Shown piece after piece: positions 9,345 to 20,733 of a DNA stretch of 64,000 nucleotides. The stretch comes from Lucinisca nassula (Eukaryota > Mollusca > Bivalvia > Lucinida > Lucinidae): contig OY757013.1 in the NCBI GenBank assembly GCA_963580285.1, positions 136,087,027-136,151,026 on the forward strand. Reading direction: 5' to 3'. Each line of letters opens with the position of its first letter. Position 1 is the first letter of the stretch. Position numbers and translations under genes: made by a program. The notes under the pieces are model-generated. The model saw only the letters and a list, made by a program, of their open reading frames with translations. It was not told the DNA's origin and did not search any database.

Positions 9345-9770
9345 CACGACAGAATCACGGACAAGGATTGTGGCCACGTAAAATTGTAAAGCCCCCAAGC
9401 TGTTTGACATGCCAGTTTGAGAGAAAACAACTGTCCTTTTGGCTTTCCACTTGTGACGTTTTCAGAAAGTATGCTGGAGTTGTTTTGTGTTTCAGTTTTT
9501 CCCTTTAGTGAGTGAGTAAGTGTTTGAGTTTTACGTTCCATCAACAGCTAAGGTCATACGGAGACGGGACCTCGGTTTAAAGACTCGTCCGAAAGTCTGA
9601 AGAAGCCAGGGGTCGATCCTGCGATCCCTGGTTTACAAGGCGAGTAGCGTAACCACTACACCACGGAGGTTTCTTTTCCCTTTGGTGCCTTGGATGGGAG
9701 ATGCAAAGTAAATTTTACTCGTATTGACTTCACTGCTGTTTTTTTTTTTTTTTTTATCTTTCGTTTCCAT
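9345..9770 (+). mobile_element. Penelope-like 3' fragment split by a SINE
   Basis: Family words GGATTGTGGCCACGTAAAAT, CTGTCCTTTTGGCTTTCC and TTTTCCCTTTGGTG are in order. A tRNA-derived SINE (9507-9673) sits between duplicated TTTTCCCTTT sites. Confidence 0.6.
9507..9673 (-). mobile_element. tRNA-derived SINE, type 2
   Basis: On the minus strand it reads an A-box-like TGGTGTAGTGGTTA and a B-box-like GGATCGACCCC, as in tRNA-derived SINEs, and ends in a CTTACTCACTCACT-type repeated tail. The 10-bp duplication TTTTCCCTTT flanks it at 9497-9506 and 9674-9683. Confidence 0.8.
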
Positions 9771-10009
9771 TCCAGCGTGGAGGGTCATAATCTATATGTT
9801 GTAAAGTAAACTAATTTTTCAGCTAGGTTTTCCAAGTTGTTCTGCTCTTTGTTAAAGCTGAGGTTACTGGATAAAGCTGCAAAATATCGAAATGCGCCCA
9901 GAAAAACTTTAAACACAAATTGTCTGAACGTGCATCTACGAGCTCCAATTGGTAAAAGAGCTGCATGCGCTATTATTTTTTTCCGCAGTCACCATACGAA
10001 GCCGTAAAC

Positions 10010-10250
10010 GAAACGAAATTAGCGATCGAAACAATTTCTGCTAAAACTGGCATTTTATCAAAACACGTGGCTTTAAGTTTAACCCATTTAGTACCGGAAA
10101 CCCCAAAACGGGTACCAGGGCAAACAGTGAAGGCCCAGATCAGACGCCGCAGAACGCGGCCGTCTGATCAGGGCATACACTGTTTGCTAAAAGTTCTGCT
10201 ATTTTCCAAATAAATTTTGAAGAAAAAAAACAACAAAAAAAACAACCCGA
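10010..10250. repeat. Element IV hairpin copy
   Basis: Inverted repeat at about 10119-10187: CAAACAGTG...CAGATCAGACG / CGTCTGATCAGGG...CACTGTTTG around a GCGG-rich loop. The flank TTTCCAAATAAA and the CACCCCTAAATTT block recur at about 13610-13670. Confidence 0.55.
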
Positions 10251-10462
10251 CACCCCTAAATTTTGAAATACTTCTGGTATATATAAAGAGGAAGATCCCA
10301 TTTGGTACAAAATGGGTTAAACGTGCAAATTATGAGAACACATGCCTCCTCATATGAAGTCGAGGGAGCACATGCGTGGTCACTAATTTCAGCCGAACTA
10401 GCAGTTGTCGTTATCACTGACGAAACAGGATTAACATCAGCAGCTGAGGGATCACGACAAAT

Positions 10463-10760
10463 GTGTTTGTTTGATTTGAGGTTTATCGTCCCCGTCAACA
10501 CTGTGTAGGTCATTTTGGAGACGTTGCTCCAAATTTTGTGGGACTTTTACCCGACATTGAGATGAAATGGCATCTCAAGCCCTGCCGCTCAATGAAACCA
10601 ATAGAGTTTATATGCATGGATGGTCCGATTCGCAACACTTTTCCTGGACAGGCTTAGAATCTCTTAGCAGTTTACCAGTACTCATGTGCGGTCGATTTCA
10701 GCTCTGCGTGGTAGTATCATGTAGCCGAATTTATTTCTTCAAGCCCCGATGAGCGGGGGC
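10463..10760 (-). mobile_element. SINE-B copy
   Basis: Antisense near full-length copy: TTTGTTTGATTTGAGG at left, CAAGCCCCGATGAGCGGGGG at right. A G-rich tract follows. Confidence 0.75.
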
Positions 10761-10899
10761 CGGGGGGCGGGGTTCAAGACAAAATGCCACGTAATTTATC
10801 AACCCATTATTAATGTATTTTCTGTATGATAGGTAACGTATTTCGCGTACCGAGCGACCTTTTTTTGGAGGGGGTGGGGGTGGCGTGGTGGGGGGTCGG

Positions 10900-11275
10900 G
10901 GCTGACTGTTTTTCAATCGACCCAAAGTAATTAACTGCAGAAGCATTTCGCTGACTCTTGTCCACCTGACAATCGCTACCCATGTACCAAATCCATGTAT
11001 TGGTTATTCAAACAACGCTTGTCATTCTTTCTCGGATTTTGATCATGAAAACTTTGCTACGGTCAGTCTCTGCCTTCCGCTGATTCAAGACGAGCAGTTG
11101 TCAGTTTCTGGCGAAAGAATGTGCACTGCACTGGTTAACCGCTTACATATCAGCCTACCCAGAAAATATGTGGATAGGTAAACTGACCGGCTCAAAAATG
11201 ACCTCAATAGGGTTGACTGGGGTGTTAAATTCCAATACAAACAAGCAGACAACGCTAGTCTTCTCATTGTGACGT
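10900..11275 (+). repeat. Dispersed repeat, copy 1
   Basis: The block CTGATTCAAGA...GTCAGTT..TGGCGAAAG..TGTG...GGTTAACC...AGGTAAACTGACC recurs in diverged form at 45405-45545. Function unknown. No coding signal. Confidence 0.4.
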
Positions 11276-11384
11276 CAGAGCGCTAATACAAAATCAAATC
11301 TGGACTGGACTCGTGTTCTTGCTCACTGGTATTTGATTAGGGTCTGTACTGTTTGTTTTAAGGGAATGGGATCACATTCATGAG

Positions 11385-11668
11385 TTTTGTTTGATTTGAG
11401 GTTTAACGTCCCCCTCAACACTGTAAAGGTCATTTTGGAGACATTGCTTCCAATTTTGTGGGACTTTTACCCGACATTGAGATGAAATGACATCTCAAGC
11501 CCTGTCGCCCAATGAAACCAATAGGATTTATTAACATGGACGGTCCACCTCGCACCGCGGTTCCTGGATAGGCTTAGATCCTCTTAGCGGTTTACCAGTA
11601 CTAGTGTGCGGGTCGGATTCAGCTCTGCGTGGAAGGATCATGCAGCCCATATATTTCTTCAAGCCCCT
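11385..11668 (-). mobile_element. SINE-B, full copy with perfect target duplication
   Basis: 284 bp between perfect 14-bp direct repeats ATCACATTCATGAG (11371-11384 and 11669-11682). The tail (TTTTGTTTGATTTGAGG, antisense) is at left and the head (CTTCAAGCCCCT) at right. This copy shows the family moves by retroposition. No A-box or B-box is recognisable by eye, so the promoter class is open. Confidence 0.85.
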
Positions 11669-11940
11669 ATCACATTCATGAGACGCAACTCCTGCAAAAC
11701 TATTTTTGTCTCCCATGTCAAAAGGCGTCAACTCTTAAAGGAAAGAATTTGCTCCTGGGTAGCATTATTTCCTTTAAGATTGGAATGAATTTGCTCATGA
11801 GAAGCAAATTTCTGCTATAAGAGTAGCCTCTTTTTTCAGAGGGACAGCACTTATAGAAAAGCGAACAGGTTGTCCCGAAATTTGTCTCCCCTTGAAAAAT
11901 GGCGGAAAATCTGCCCGGTGTTCGCATTCCACTTTTAGCG

Positions 11941-12666
11941 CAGATATTTAACTCTTATCCTGCTGTTCATGACAAACATTTTCTTTGCAAACAGTGTAGA
12001 TCCAGATCAGATGGCTTCTGAATCTGTTCAGGATCTACACTGTTTGAAATTCAGTTTATGAATTTGTAGCAATAAATTACACCAAGTAATCTGATTGATT
12101 CAAAGACAGAAATGGGTGTGGCTAAACTGAATATTCAGCAAGATAAGGGTTAACAAAAGAGTCCACTTCAAGGATCATTTTCCCAGCCTACTCTCAGAAA
12201 CAATCGACCCGCTTGTGCTGTCAGTACTTTGATGTTTTTACACCGTCAGCATAAAAAGCATACATTCCGTTGCAGTCAAATAGTTGATAGCTTTGCATTT
12301 AACCCTTATCTTGCTGTTCACGACAACCCCTATATTTGTAAACAGTGTAGATCCAGATCAGACGGCTTCTGAAGAAGACATCTGAGCGGGATCTACACTT
12401 TTTGAAATTGAGTTTATGAATTTGTAGCAATAAATTACATCAAGTAATTTGATTGGTTGATAGACAGAAATGGGTGTGACTTAAAAGAATATTCAGCAAG
12501 ATATGGGTTAAGTCTTTAACGAAACAGTCGTCTTTCAGGATCATTTTCCCAGCCTACTCTCAGAAACAATCGACCCGCTTTTGCTGTCAGTACTTTGATT
12601 TTTTTACATTGTCAGCATAAAAAACATACATTCCGTTGCAGTCAAATAGTTGATAGCTTTGCATTA
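11941..12666 (+). repeat. Two ~360-bp tandem units containing element IV hairpin
   Basis: Unit 1 is about 11941-12302 and unit 2 about 12303-12666. Each has AACAGTGTAGATCCAGATCA ... GGATCTACAC around a short loop, then TTTATGAATTTGTAGCAATA, then TTTTCCCAGCCTACTCTCAG and GTTGATAGCTTTGCATT. A third partial unit is at 17424-17660. Confidence 0.7.
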
Positions 12667-12688
12667 ACACTAAGCAGCAAAGACCTGC

Positions 12689-12968
12689 CATTACGAAAAC
12701 ACGCCTATACAAATACATTGCTAACTTTACCGACGAAAAAAACGAAAATTTTAGGATGAAAGATTGTGATATTTTTCTTATTTCTGCTCAAAATATAGAT
12801 TGTGGATCCTCGTTAGAACCTCCTCATCGAGGCGATTCTAACGAGTACACTCACTCTTTATTTTAGAACAGAAATAAGAAAAATAAGGTTGACATCAGAA
12901 AAACCCAGTTTTACTATATAAGAGTGGGGTTCAAGGGGGTCAAAATTATATAGGTGTGTTTTCGTGAT
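12689..12968 (-). mobile_element. MITE-A copy
   Basis: 280 bp from CATTACGAAAACACGCCTATA to ATAGGTGTGTTTTCGTGAT, with the core palindrome at 12800-12860 carrying a few mismatches (GAACCTCCTCATCGAGGCG). Confidence 0.7.
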
Positions 12969-13071
12969 TTTCGTTCATGGTCAGAATGTTGCAAATTCAC
13001 GGGGAATCGACAATATTGAAGTGCCGAGATGTGCTAACATATAATATAGTGGATGTCCGTATGGGTCGTGG

Positions 13072-13365
13072 TTGGTTGATTTGAGGTTTAACGTCCCGTC
13101 AACACTGTAAAGGTCATTTTGGAGACGTTGCTTCCAATTTTGTGGTACTTTTACCCGACATTGAGATGAAATGACATCTCAACCTCTGTCGCCCAATGAA
13201 ACCAATAGGGTTTATTAGCATGGACGGTCCGCCTCGCACCGCGGTTCCTAGACAGGCCTAGATCCTCTAAACGGTTTACCAGTACTAGTGTGCGGGCCGG
13301 ATTCAGCTCTGCGTGGAAGCATCATGCAGCCCATATATTTCTTCAAGCCCCTATGGGCGGGGGCC
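13072..13365 (-). mobile_element. SINE-B, full copy with perfect target duplication
   Basis: 294 bp between perfect 13-bp direct repeats GTATGGGTCGTGG (13059-13071 and 13366-13378). Same orientation and length class as the copy at 11385. Confidence 0.85.
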
Positions 13366-13899
13366 GTATGGGTCGTGGAGTAGGACAACTATACATCGAT
13401 CTACTTACTACCCATATAAATGGAAGGTGAGTTTAAGCTTTTTCTGGCTTTGTAAAGATTTGCTACAGTGAATATAAGGAAACGCCGTCCAATTGGCACT
13501 GCAGAAATATTAGATTTTTGCATCGAGACTGAAGTGGAACGCAACTGATTTTCTGTTGTTACTGGGTTTGGTTTACGCGGTGCTGATCAGGGCCTACAAT
13601 GTTTGAAAATGTTCGGCCACTTTCCAAATAAAGATTAAAGCAAATTACACCAGACCCCTGTAAATTTCAATTGGTTGAGTTTATGTTCGCCATCATTGTT
13701 AAGAATACATTGTGTCATTCATAGGGTGTTAATATCAATAAAGACGTTAAGAAAATATCTTTGAAGCATTTTCTTTGATAGTCGACATAAAACTAACTGG
13801 ATCTCCGTTCACCGTTTGAAACAGATAATAAACCACAACAGAAAGGTCAGTATTTGTTTTACGTGGTTAGCGTCCCTGTCCATAGTTCTGTCCTGGGTT

Positions 13900-13985
13900 G
13901 TTCGGTCTGCATGAAAGATTTCTAACAAACATCAACGATTACAGAGATGAAACAACGATGAGGACACGACATATCTTGCTATAGT
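13900..13985 (-). mobile_element. Penelope-like 3'-tail fragment, weak
   Basis: Words TCTGCATGAA, CAGAGATGAAACAACGATGA and GGACACGACA match the family tail with many substitutions. Confidence 0.35.
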
Positions 13986-14171
13986 TACACTATCATTGCA
14001 TATCATTGCAACATGAGACCAGTAATCTACAGTTCTTCTTGCAGTTTAATCTTACCTTTCAAAGGTAGCCTGTCTATTTGTCCATTTCCGTGTCTTTCAA
14101 AAACTAAATAAGATAAATAGATAAAAATATAATAATAATAATAATAATACCAGCCATTAGAAAAGTAGGAA

Positions 14172-14435
14172 AATAGAAGTCAATGATCAGGAATCGTTAA
14201 AATTAACCCACACCTAGCATCAAAGGGACACCAAAGGGAATAAACACAAACATTAAATAATTATACCCTAATGGAAACATCAAGCCAAAATACAGTTTCT
14301 GTCCCAAAAAATAGCCAATTGGCTGTCCAAAACAAAAAGATATAAGCGAAACACACGCTCAAATGCAAATTGTAGTAAAAAACCGCGACAGAAGAATCGC
14401 CTTGGAACGGTCTGTGAAATGATTTGCGCCGGGGT

Positions 14436-14502
<67 letters not shown>

Positions 14503-14590
14503 AGGTGGGAGTGGGGGCTTAAATTGAATTAACGCGGCCGAAATTCTAGCCCTTGATTCTGTCGCGATTTAGACAAATATTTTGTTCTAG
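14172..14590 (-). mobile_element. Penelope-like 3' fragment with microsatellite
   Basis: Starts at the family terminus (TAGAAGTCAATGATCAGGAAT) and continues through GACACCAAAGGGAA, GAATCGCCTTGGAACGGTC and GTCGCGATTTAGACAAAT. A long (GT)n tract replaces the homopolymer that other copies have at the same place. Confidence 0.65.
14437..14501 (+). repeat. (GT)n microsatellite
   Basis: About 32 dinucleotide units, inside the Penelope-like fragment at the position where other copies have a G or C homopolymer. Confidence 0.95.
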
Positions 14591-14675
14591 AAGTCTATTT
14601 GAAATCTGAAAAAAAAAAATACAATTTAGCTTAACAGCTGGAACATTATGAGGTCTTTATTGACAAGTATAGGGA

Positions 14676-14990
14676 CGGCCCCCGCCCATTTCGGCTCGAA
14701 GAAATATATGGGCTGCATGATGCTTCCAGGCAGAGCTGCTACCGCCCGCACATGGGTACTGGTAAACCGCTTAGAGGATCTAAGCATGCCGAGGCAAAGC
14801 GTTGCGAGTCGGACGGTTCATGCATATAAACCCTATTGGTTTCATTGGGCGACAGAGCTTGAGATGTCATTTCATCTCAATGTCTGGTAAAAATCCCACA
14901 ACATTGGATGCAATGTCTCCAAAATGACCTATACACTGTTGACGGGGACGTTAAACCTCAAATCAAACAAACAAACAAAACAAAGATAGG
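14676..14990 (+). mobile_element. SINE-B, sense copy
   Basis: Head GGCCCCCGCCCATTTCGG, body GGGCTGCATGATGCTTCC, tail GACGGGGACGTTAAACC followed by CAAACAAACAAACAAAAC. A short ATAGGGA repeat flanks both ends. This is the one clean copy in plus orientation, so it defines head and tail. Confidence 0.75.
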
Positions 14991-15289
14991 GAGTCCCCCA
15001 AAGATGCTCCCGCGTGCTTGATCTGAGATTAGTTATCTTAAGAGCTTCTGTGTTAATAACATGTTACTTTGGATCGATTGACAAAAAGCTGACCCGTTCA
15101 CAATTCATGACTGTTTCTATTATCCCTAATTTACTAAATGGCCAAACGGAATCCACGCAGCTGTCCACGTGACCACCACTTATTTGGGAAAACCAATATT
15201 ATGTTTTATTAATAGAACTTGAAACGTTGCGCTATTTTTATCGATGCAACAAGAGCTATCTATAGAATCTTAACAGGAATCATGTGCTG

Positions 15290-15370
15290 GGTAATACCCA
15301 GATCAGACGTCGCGGAATGTGGCGTCTGATCAGCAGGTTGCACAGGAACTCCACTGTTTGCTTAAATAGT
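15290..15370. repeat. Element IV hairpin copy
   Basis: CAGATCAGACGTCGCGGA / TGTGGCGTCTGATCAG inverted repeat with CACTGTTTGC downstream. Confidence 0.55.
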
Positions 15371-15433
15371 GGCATTTGAGGGTAAAACGAAATAGTATAA
15401 GAATGCCAGGTTGCTCACGTAATGAAAGAAAAA

Positions 15434-16752
15434 ACAGAGGACCAGTGGTCCTGAACCGCTCACCTGACAATTTTCCTACTTAATTTCACTTAAATTGGCT
15501 CAGCAGTTTTGGAGAAAAAAATATCTGAAATATGGATCCTGAATGACCTTGGTCTAAGGCCAATGAATGACCTTGACCTTTCTCACCCACAGATCTTCAT
15601 GTATTCAGTTACTTTACCTGATCTACAAATTTTGGTGACACTGTCTTCAATGGTTTCCTTTAAATCCATTATTTTCACTTTGCCCCATGCAAAAGCCTAA
15701 GTCGGCAAATTTGACATTGCTGTAAAATAGGTCAAGGTCGACCCAGGGTCACCAGTTGTACAAACCATGATGGGCCCCGAGTACCATATGCTACATGCCA
15801 AGTTTCAAGGCCACTGGCGTTATGGTTCTGGAGAAGAAGATTTTTGAAGGCTTTTTACCATATATGGGCATGGCGGCCATCTTGGGTCTAAGGCCAATGA
15901 ATGACCTTGACCTTTCTCACCCACAGATCTTCATGTATTCAGTTACTTTACCTGATCTACCAATTTTGGTGACACTGTCTTCAATGGTTTCCTATAAATC
16001 CATTATTTTCACTTTGCCCCATGCAAAAGCCTAAGTCGGCAAATTTGACATTGCTGTAAAATAGGTCAAGGTCAACCCAGGGTAACCATTTGTACAAACC
16101 ATGATGGGCCCGAGTACCATATGCTACATGCCAAGTTTCAAGGCCAATGGCCTTATGGTTCTGGAGAAGAAGATTTTTAAAGGTTTTTACCATATATGGG
16201 CATGGCGGCCATCTTGGGTCTAAGGCCAATGAATGACCTTGACCTTTATCACCCATAGATCTTCATGTATTCAGTTACTTTACCTGATCTACAAATTTTG
16301 GTGACACTGTCTTCAATGGTTTCCTATAAATCCATAATTTTCACTTTGCCCCATGCAAAAGCCTAAGTCGGCAAATTGACATTGCTGTAAAATAGGTCAA
16401 GGTCAACCCAGGGTCACCATTTGTTCAAACCATGATGGGCCTGAGTACCATATGCTACATGCCAAGTTTCAAGGCCACTGGCCTTATGGTTCTGGAGAAG
16501 AAGATTTTTGAAGGCTTTTTACCATATATGGGCATGGCGGCCATCTTGGTCATGTGATCCAGACCCCGCGAACAAACTTTCGTTCCCCCATCCCACTGAG
16601 GCTCCATATGAAATTTGGCTTTGATTGGCCCTGCAGTATAGGAGAAGAAGATCTTTGAAAATGGTGGGCGGACGGACGACGGACGGACGGACGGACGACG
16701 GACCATGGCTATACTATAAGCTCACCTATGAGCCTAAAGGCTCAGGTGAGCT
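15434..16752 (+). mobile_element. Tandem-array element, ~331-bp period
   Basis: 5' module GAGGACCAGTGGTCCTGAA then CGCTCACCTGA. The interior has three ~331-bp tandem units starting at about 15552, 15886 and 16217 (GGTCTAAGGCCAATGAATGA ... GCGGCCATCTTGG). Then a GGACGGACG-rich tract (16670-16700) and a terminal hairpin AGCTCACCTATGAGCC / GGCTCAGGTGAGCT (16719-16752). No coding capacity. The terminal modules match the element at 39279-41424, whose interior is different. The architecture resembles Helentron/pearl-like non-autonomous elements known in molluscs; that assignment is inference. Confidence 0.65.
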
Positions 16753-16949
16753 AACAATATCTTAAGCCAGGCCACGATGTCACGTGACGTCTTTCGGAAC
16801 ATTCTATTTATAAAACTGTTACACAAATGTATGTCAAGTCGAGTAAAAATAGACTTTTCGCACGCCAGCTAAGAACTTAATTTTAGAACCCTGAAATGTT
16901 TAAGTGCAAAATTGAGTAGCCCAGACTTTATAGGTGGCACCGTTATTAG

Positions 16950-17035
16950 GCATACAGCGTAGACCAAGATCGGATATAGAGTATATTGGTTCTGATCAGG
17001 TAGCCTAAGGCACTGTTCGCCATATGTATGCAACA
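16950..17035. repeat. Element IV hairpin, diverged
   Basis: ACAGCGTAGACCAAGATCGG ... TCTGATCAGGTAGCC...GCACTGTTCG is a worn version of the inverted repeat. Confidence 0.4.
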
Positions 17036-17261
17036 ACAGTTTTGAACATGATTCAGGGCCGTACGCAGACTCTGAAAAGGGGCGGGTTGAGGATGCGAAT
17101 TTCAGGTATTTTACAGAGAGGGAAACACTGTACGAATCTGCAATATTTCCAAAAGGGGGAGGGGGCTGCGTTTGCACCATCCCCACTCTGTTGAACAAAA
17201 TCCAAGTACTACCCTAAAACGTCAGAGCGCAGCGTAAGAAGAAAATTCTGGACTGTGCGCA

Positions 17262-17404
17262 TTTGTTTGATTTAAGGTTTAACGTCCCCGTCAACACTGT
17301 AAAGGTCATTTGGAGACGTTACTTCCAATGTTACGGGACTTTCAGCTCTGCGTTGAAGCACCATGCAGCCCATCTCTTTATTCAAGCCCCGATGGGCGGG
17401 GCGG
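17262..17404 (-). mobile_element. SINE-B with internal deletion
   Basis: The tail side (GATTTAAGGTTTAACGTCCC to GTTACGGGACTTT) is joined directly to the head side (CAGCTCTGCGTTGAAGCACC), losing about 150 bp. Confidence 0.65.
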
Positions 17405-17423
17405 GTGGCCTGTGTTCGTACAC

Positions 17424-17660
17424 TTGCCATTGGCAAACAGAATCTACATAATCAGACGCCACATAACGCGATGTCTGATCAGCTCTACTGTGCTTGCTTA
17501 AAGTTAAACAAACAGTTCGATTCTCAGCTCAGGACTATTTTCCCAATTTACACTCAGAGACGATCGACCCACCAGTACTCTCAGTGCTTTGATTTTTAAT
17601 ATGCCCGCAGGTGTTTCTTGCTACTAAGACAATCACTAAATATCAATTGCAGTGCTCTGC
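17424..17660 (+). repeat. Element IV unit, partial third copy
   Basis: Hairpin TAATCAGACGCCACATAACG / CGATGTCTGATCAG, then ATTTTCCCAATTTACACTCAGAGACGATCGACCC as in the 12-kb tandem units (given here in part). Confidence 0.5.
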
Positions 17661-17932
17661 AGCTGCAATATGACTTGGGAAATGCACTAGGATACCGCCC
17701 ACGTGTAGCATAGTGTATTGTTTTTGACCAACAAGCGAACATCAATGGCATTTATATTCTTTTTCTGCATGTGTTACAGACGTTTTTGTGGGTGTTTATG
17801 AGAATCTCATCATCGATGCCCTTTTGACGAATAAAATTCCTAAGTCCACATGCATCTTATTCACAAGTCATTGTCCTTTACATCAACGGTGTGCATTGAT
17901 TCGTGGAACAGAAGATTGTTTCTATAAATAGG

Positions 17933-18604
17933 CATCACGGAAACACACCTATACAGTTCTTGCGCCTAGAACCCCCCTTTTATATAGTAACGTAGAAGTA
18001 AAACAAAGATCAGGAATCGATACAATTTACTTACTCCACCCATCAAAGACACCAAAGGGAAAGAAACACAAACATGAAGCGACTATACCATAATGAAAAC
18101 CTAAACAAAGGAAGGCCAAAAGGACAGTTACTTTCCAACAAAATGGCCAAATGGCCATCCCAAATAAAAAGACACAAGTGATACACACAGTAAGTAACAA
18201 ACAACAACATAAATAAACCGCCACAGAAGAACCGCCTTGGAACGGTCAGTGGAAATAATTCCACTGAGGGCATAAAACGATTTTATATGGCCATAATACT
18301 CGCCCTTACCTCTGTCGCGGTATACCCTAATTTTGTTTAGTCCGCACTAAGGCTTCCTTACTCATCAGTGTAACATCTCCGATAACATACAAATAAAAAA
18401 TACAGAGATGAAACAAGGTTGAGGACTCGACAGCATACAACAACAGAATTGCTGGAGCAAAAGAGAACCAACAGTTAGACTCCGAGGGGTTTACAGGGGT
18501 AAACCTTATTTTTCTTAAAAAATACCACAAGTTTTCATCTTAAAATTTTCGTTTTTCCGACAGTTAAGTTTAAATAGTATTTGTATGGGCGTGTTTTCGT
18601 AATG
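17933..18604 (+). mobile_element. MITE-A split by a Penelope-like fragment
   Basis: Left end CATCACGGAAACACACCTATA. The element runs to TATATAGTAA (17990), is interrupted to about 18485, resumes at GGGGTTTACAGGGGTAAACC and ends GGGCGTGTTTTCGTAATG. The palindromic core is missing from the resumed half (TTTTTCTTAAAAAATACC). Confidence 0.6.
17992..18485 (-). mobile_element. Penelope-like 3' fragment inside MITE-A
   Basis: Begins at the family 3' terminus GTAGAAGTAAAACAAAGATC and ends at CAACAGTTAGACTCCGA. It carries no RT sequence. A short loss of MITE sequence (about 4 bp) accompanies the insertion. Confidence 0.65.
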
Positions 18605-19065
18605 TGTATACATAGTGAGCATTCATTTTAATTTTAAGTCACTAGAGATTAAGTCATACAATCACGTCGTTTTAAATATGTTCATTTTAGTAGAATGGTC
18701 TTAGTACAACACAGGATACGAGGACTGTTCAAATATGAATGCAGGTAGAACGTTTTCTCATGCACTAATGCGAAAATCACCTGGAAATAAATATCACAGC
18801 GTAGGAAAACATTCTACCTATACATTGATACCAAAGTAGAAGTAAAACAAAGACCAGGAATCGATACAATTCACTTACTCCGACCATCAAAGACACCAAA
18901 GGGAAAGAAACACAAACATTAAGCGACCAGACCATAATGAAAACCTAAACAAAGGAAGGCCATAAGGACAGTTACTTTCCCACAAAACGACCATATGGCC
19001 ATCCAAAATAAAAAGACACAAGTGATACACACAGTAAGTAACAAACACCAACATAAATAAACCGC

Positions 19066-19427
19066 CACAGACGAACCGCATTGGAACGGTCAGTAGAAAG
19101 ATTTCCACTGGGGGGCTTAAATCGATTTTACGTGGCCACAATCCTCGCCCTTACTTCCGTCGCGATTTAGACAAATAATTTGTTCAGTCCGCACGAAGGC
19201 CTCCTAACTCATCAGTGCAACATCTCCGTGAACACAAATAATCTCAATAAATCGAAACAGAAGAACCGCCTTGGAACGGTCAGTGGAAAGATTTCCACTG
19301 GGGGGCTTATATCGATTTTACGTGGCCACAATCCTCGCCCTTACTTCCGTCGCGATTTAGACAAATAATTTGTTCAGTCCGCATGAATGCCTCCTAACTC
19401 ATCAGTGCAACATCTCCGTGAACACAA
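19066..19427 (-). repeat. Internal tandem duplication in the 3' tail
   Basis: The block from GAACCGCCTTGGAACGGTC to CAACATCTCCGTGAACACAA is present twice (19066-19226, 19256-19427) with a ~30-bp spacer. Other copies in the window have it once. Confidence 0.75.
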
Positions 19428-19884
19428 AAAAAAATCAAAGAACCACAGAGGTGAGACAACGGTGAGGACTCGACAGCAAGAAACCACTGAAATGCTGGAC
19501 CAAAAGAAAACCAACAGTTAGACTCCGATGGGCCCGACCAGAGACAGAGCATCAGGCACCAACCATCATTACCAAGAATTAGATCTCTCTAACTCTCAAT
19601 AAGCCTATACGTTGGAGCCGTCATAGAATCTGAGGCCTGACCCACAGGCGTGCAATTAAAGAGGGAAGCAAAGTTGCCAACCGTGATTGGGATGCATGCA
19701 GTCTGTCGTATAACATCCATATTGTACCCAATCTTTTTATATCGAAGAATGACTTACGAAATTGGGTGCTGAAGTCATTGCGGTTATTTATTTTTCTGAA
19801 TTTATATACTAAGTCACCATAAAATTCGGGTTCCGATAGACCTTGTTGCAGAAGAGTTTTAAGTGCAATATTGAATTTTGAAAT

Positions 19885-20733
19885 TTAATCAGAATGGCGT
19901 CTATAAAATTTTGAAAAGGCTTTGCGTAGTTTATGGTACTGATAACCCTGATTAAGGAGTTTAGCCGTTAATAATTTATTACGAGTGTTGAAGTCAGTTA
20001 CATGACTACAAACTCTAGCAAATCGAATTATTTGCGAAATATAAACGCCATAGGATGGCGCACGAGGAACATCACCATCCAAAAAAGGAAAATTAACAAT
20101 CTCAAAATCAAAGTCATCGCGTTTATCATCGCGGTTATTATAAATTTTGCACGAAACAAACCCATCTACAATAGATATATGTAAATCCAAAAACGGGGCC
20201 TCGGTATCAGAAAAAGTTGCTTTATTTAACTGGAGTTCTGGGGAGTAAATCTGACTGATCAAACCATCGAAATAGGTATTATCAATGTTTAATAAATCAT
20301 CTAAATATCTTGAAGTGGAGCTAAAAGCTTCAATAATTTCAGATTGGTTATCAATGGAAAGCGACAACATTAAGTCTCTTTCATAACAATACAAGAACAG
20401 ATCAGCCACAAGAGGTGCGCAATTCGTACTCATCGGAATACCCACAATTTTTCTAAATAACTTAGTACCGAATCTAATATAAATATTGTCAAGTAGAAAG
20501 TTTAGGGCATCACACACTTTCTGACATGACCAAAGTGTATAATTATTATGCTCTTTAGAAGTGAAAAATTCATTTCTGACATTACATGCAAGATAGAGAG
20601 AATCTTCTCTGTGAAAAGCCCATTCAATTAAATCATTAAGCTTTTCTTTTATAAGATTATGAGGAAGTGTAGTGTAAAGAGTGGAAAAATCGTAAGTAGA
20701 CAGACTTGAAGCACGAAAATGTCTTGATTTCAA
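19885..20733 (-). pseudogene. Reverse transcriptase of a Penelope-like element
   Basis: A 282-residue open frame with RT motifs in order: YDFSTLYTTLP (motif A Asp at residue 15), GIPMSTNCAP (motif B, about 98-107), SRYLDDLLNI (catalytic YLDD, 143-146), EAPFLDLHISI (about 178-188). It then runs through a conserved C-terminal stretch ending KFYRRHSD. These match the Penelope-like class by memory. No GIY-YIG endonuclease is seen. The stop after HSD is a single TTA-to-TAA change relative to the copy at 59.8 kb; beyond it the frame stays open to about 19700. The N-terminal third is lost by truncation. A related N-terminal part survives in broken form at 53276-53790. It would act on its own RNA in the nucleus. 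No TERT-like extra domain can be seen. RT identity is firm; clade placement is moderate. Confidence 0.75.

Noticed and set aside
10567..10752. Frames such as SLPVLMCGRFQLC repeated in several copies
   Set aside because: They are readings through SINE-B and recur wherever SINE-B does.
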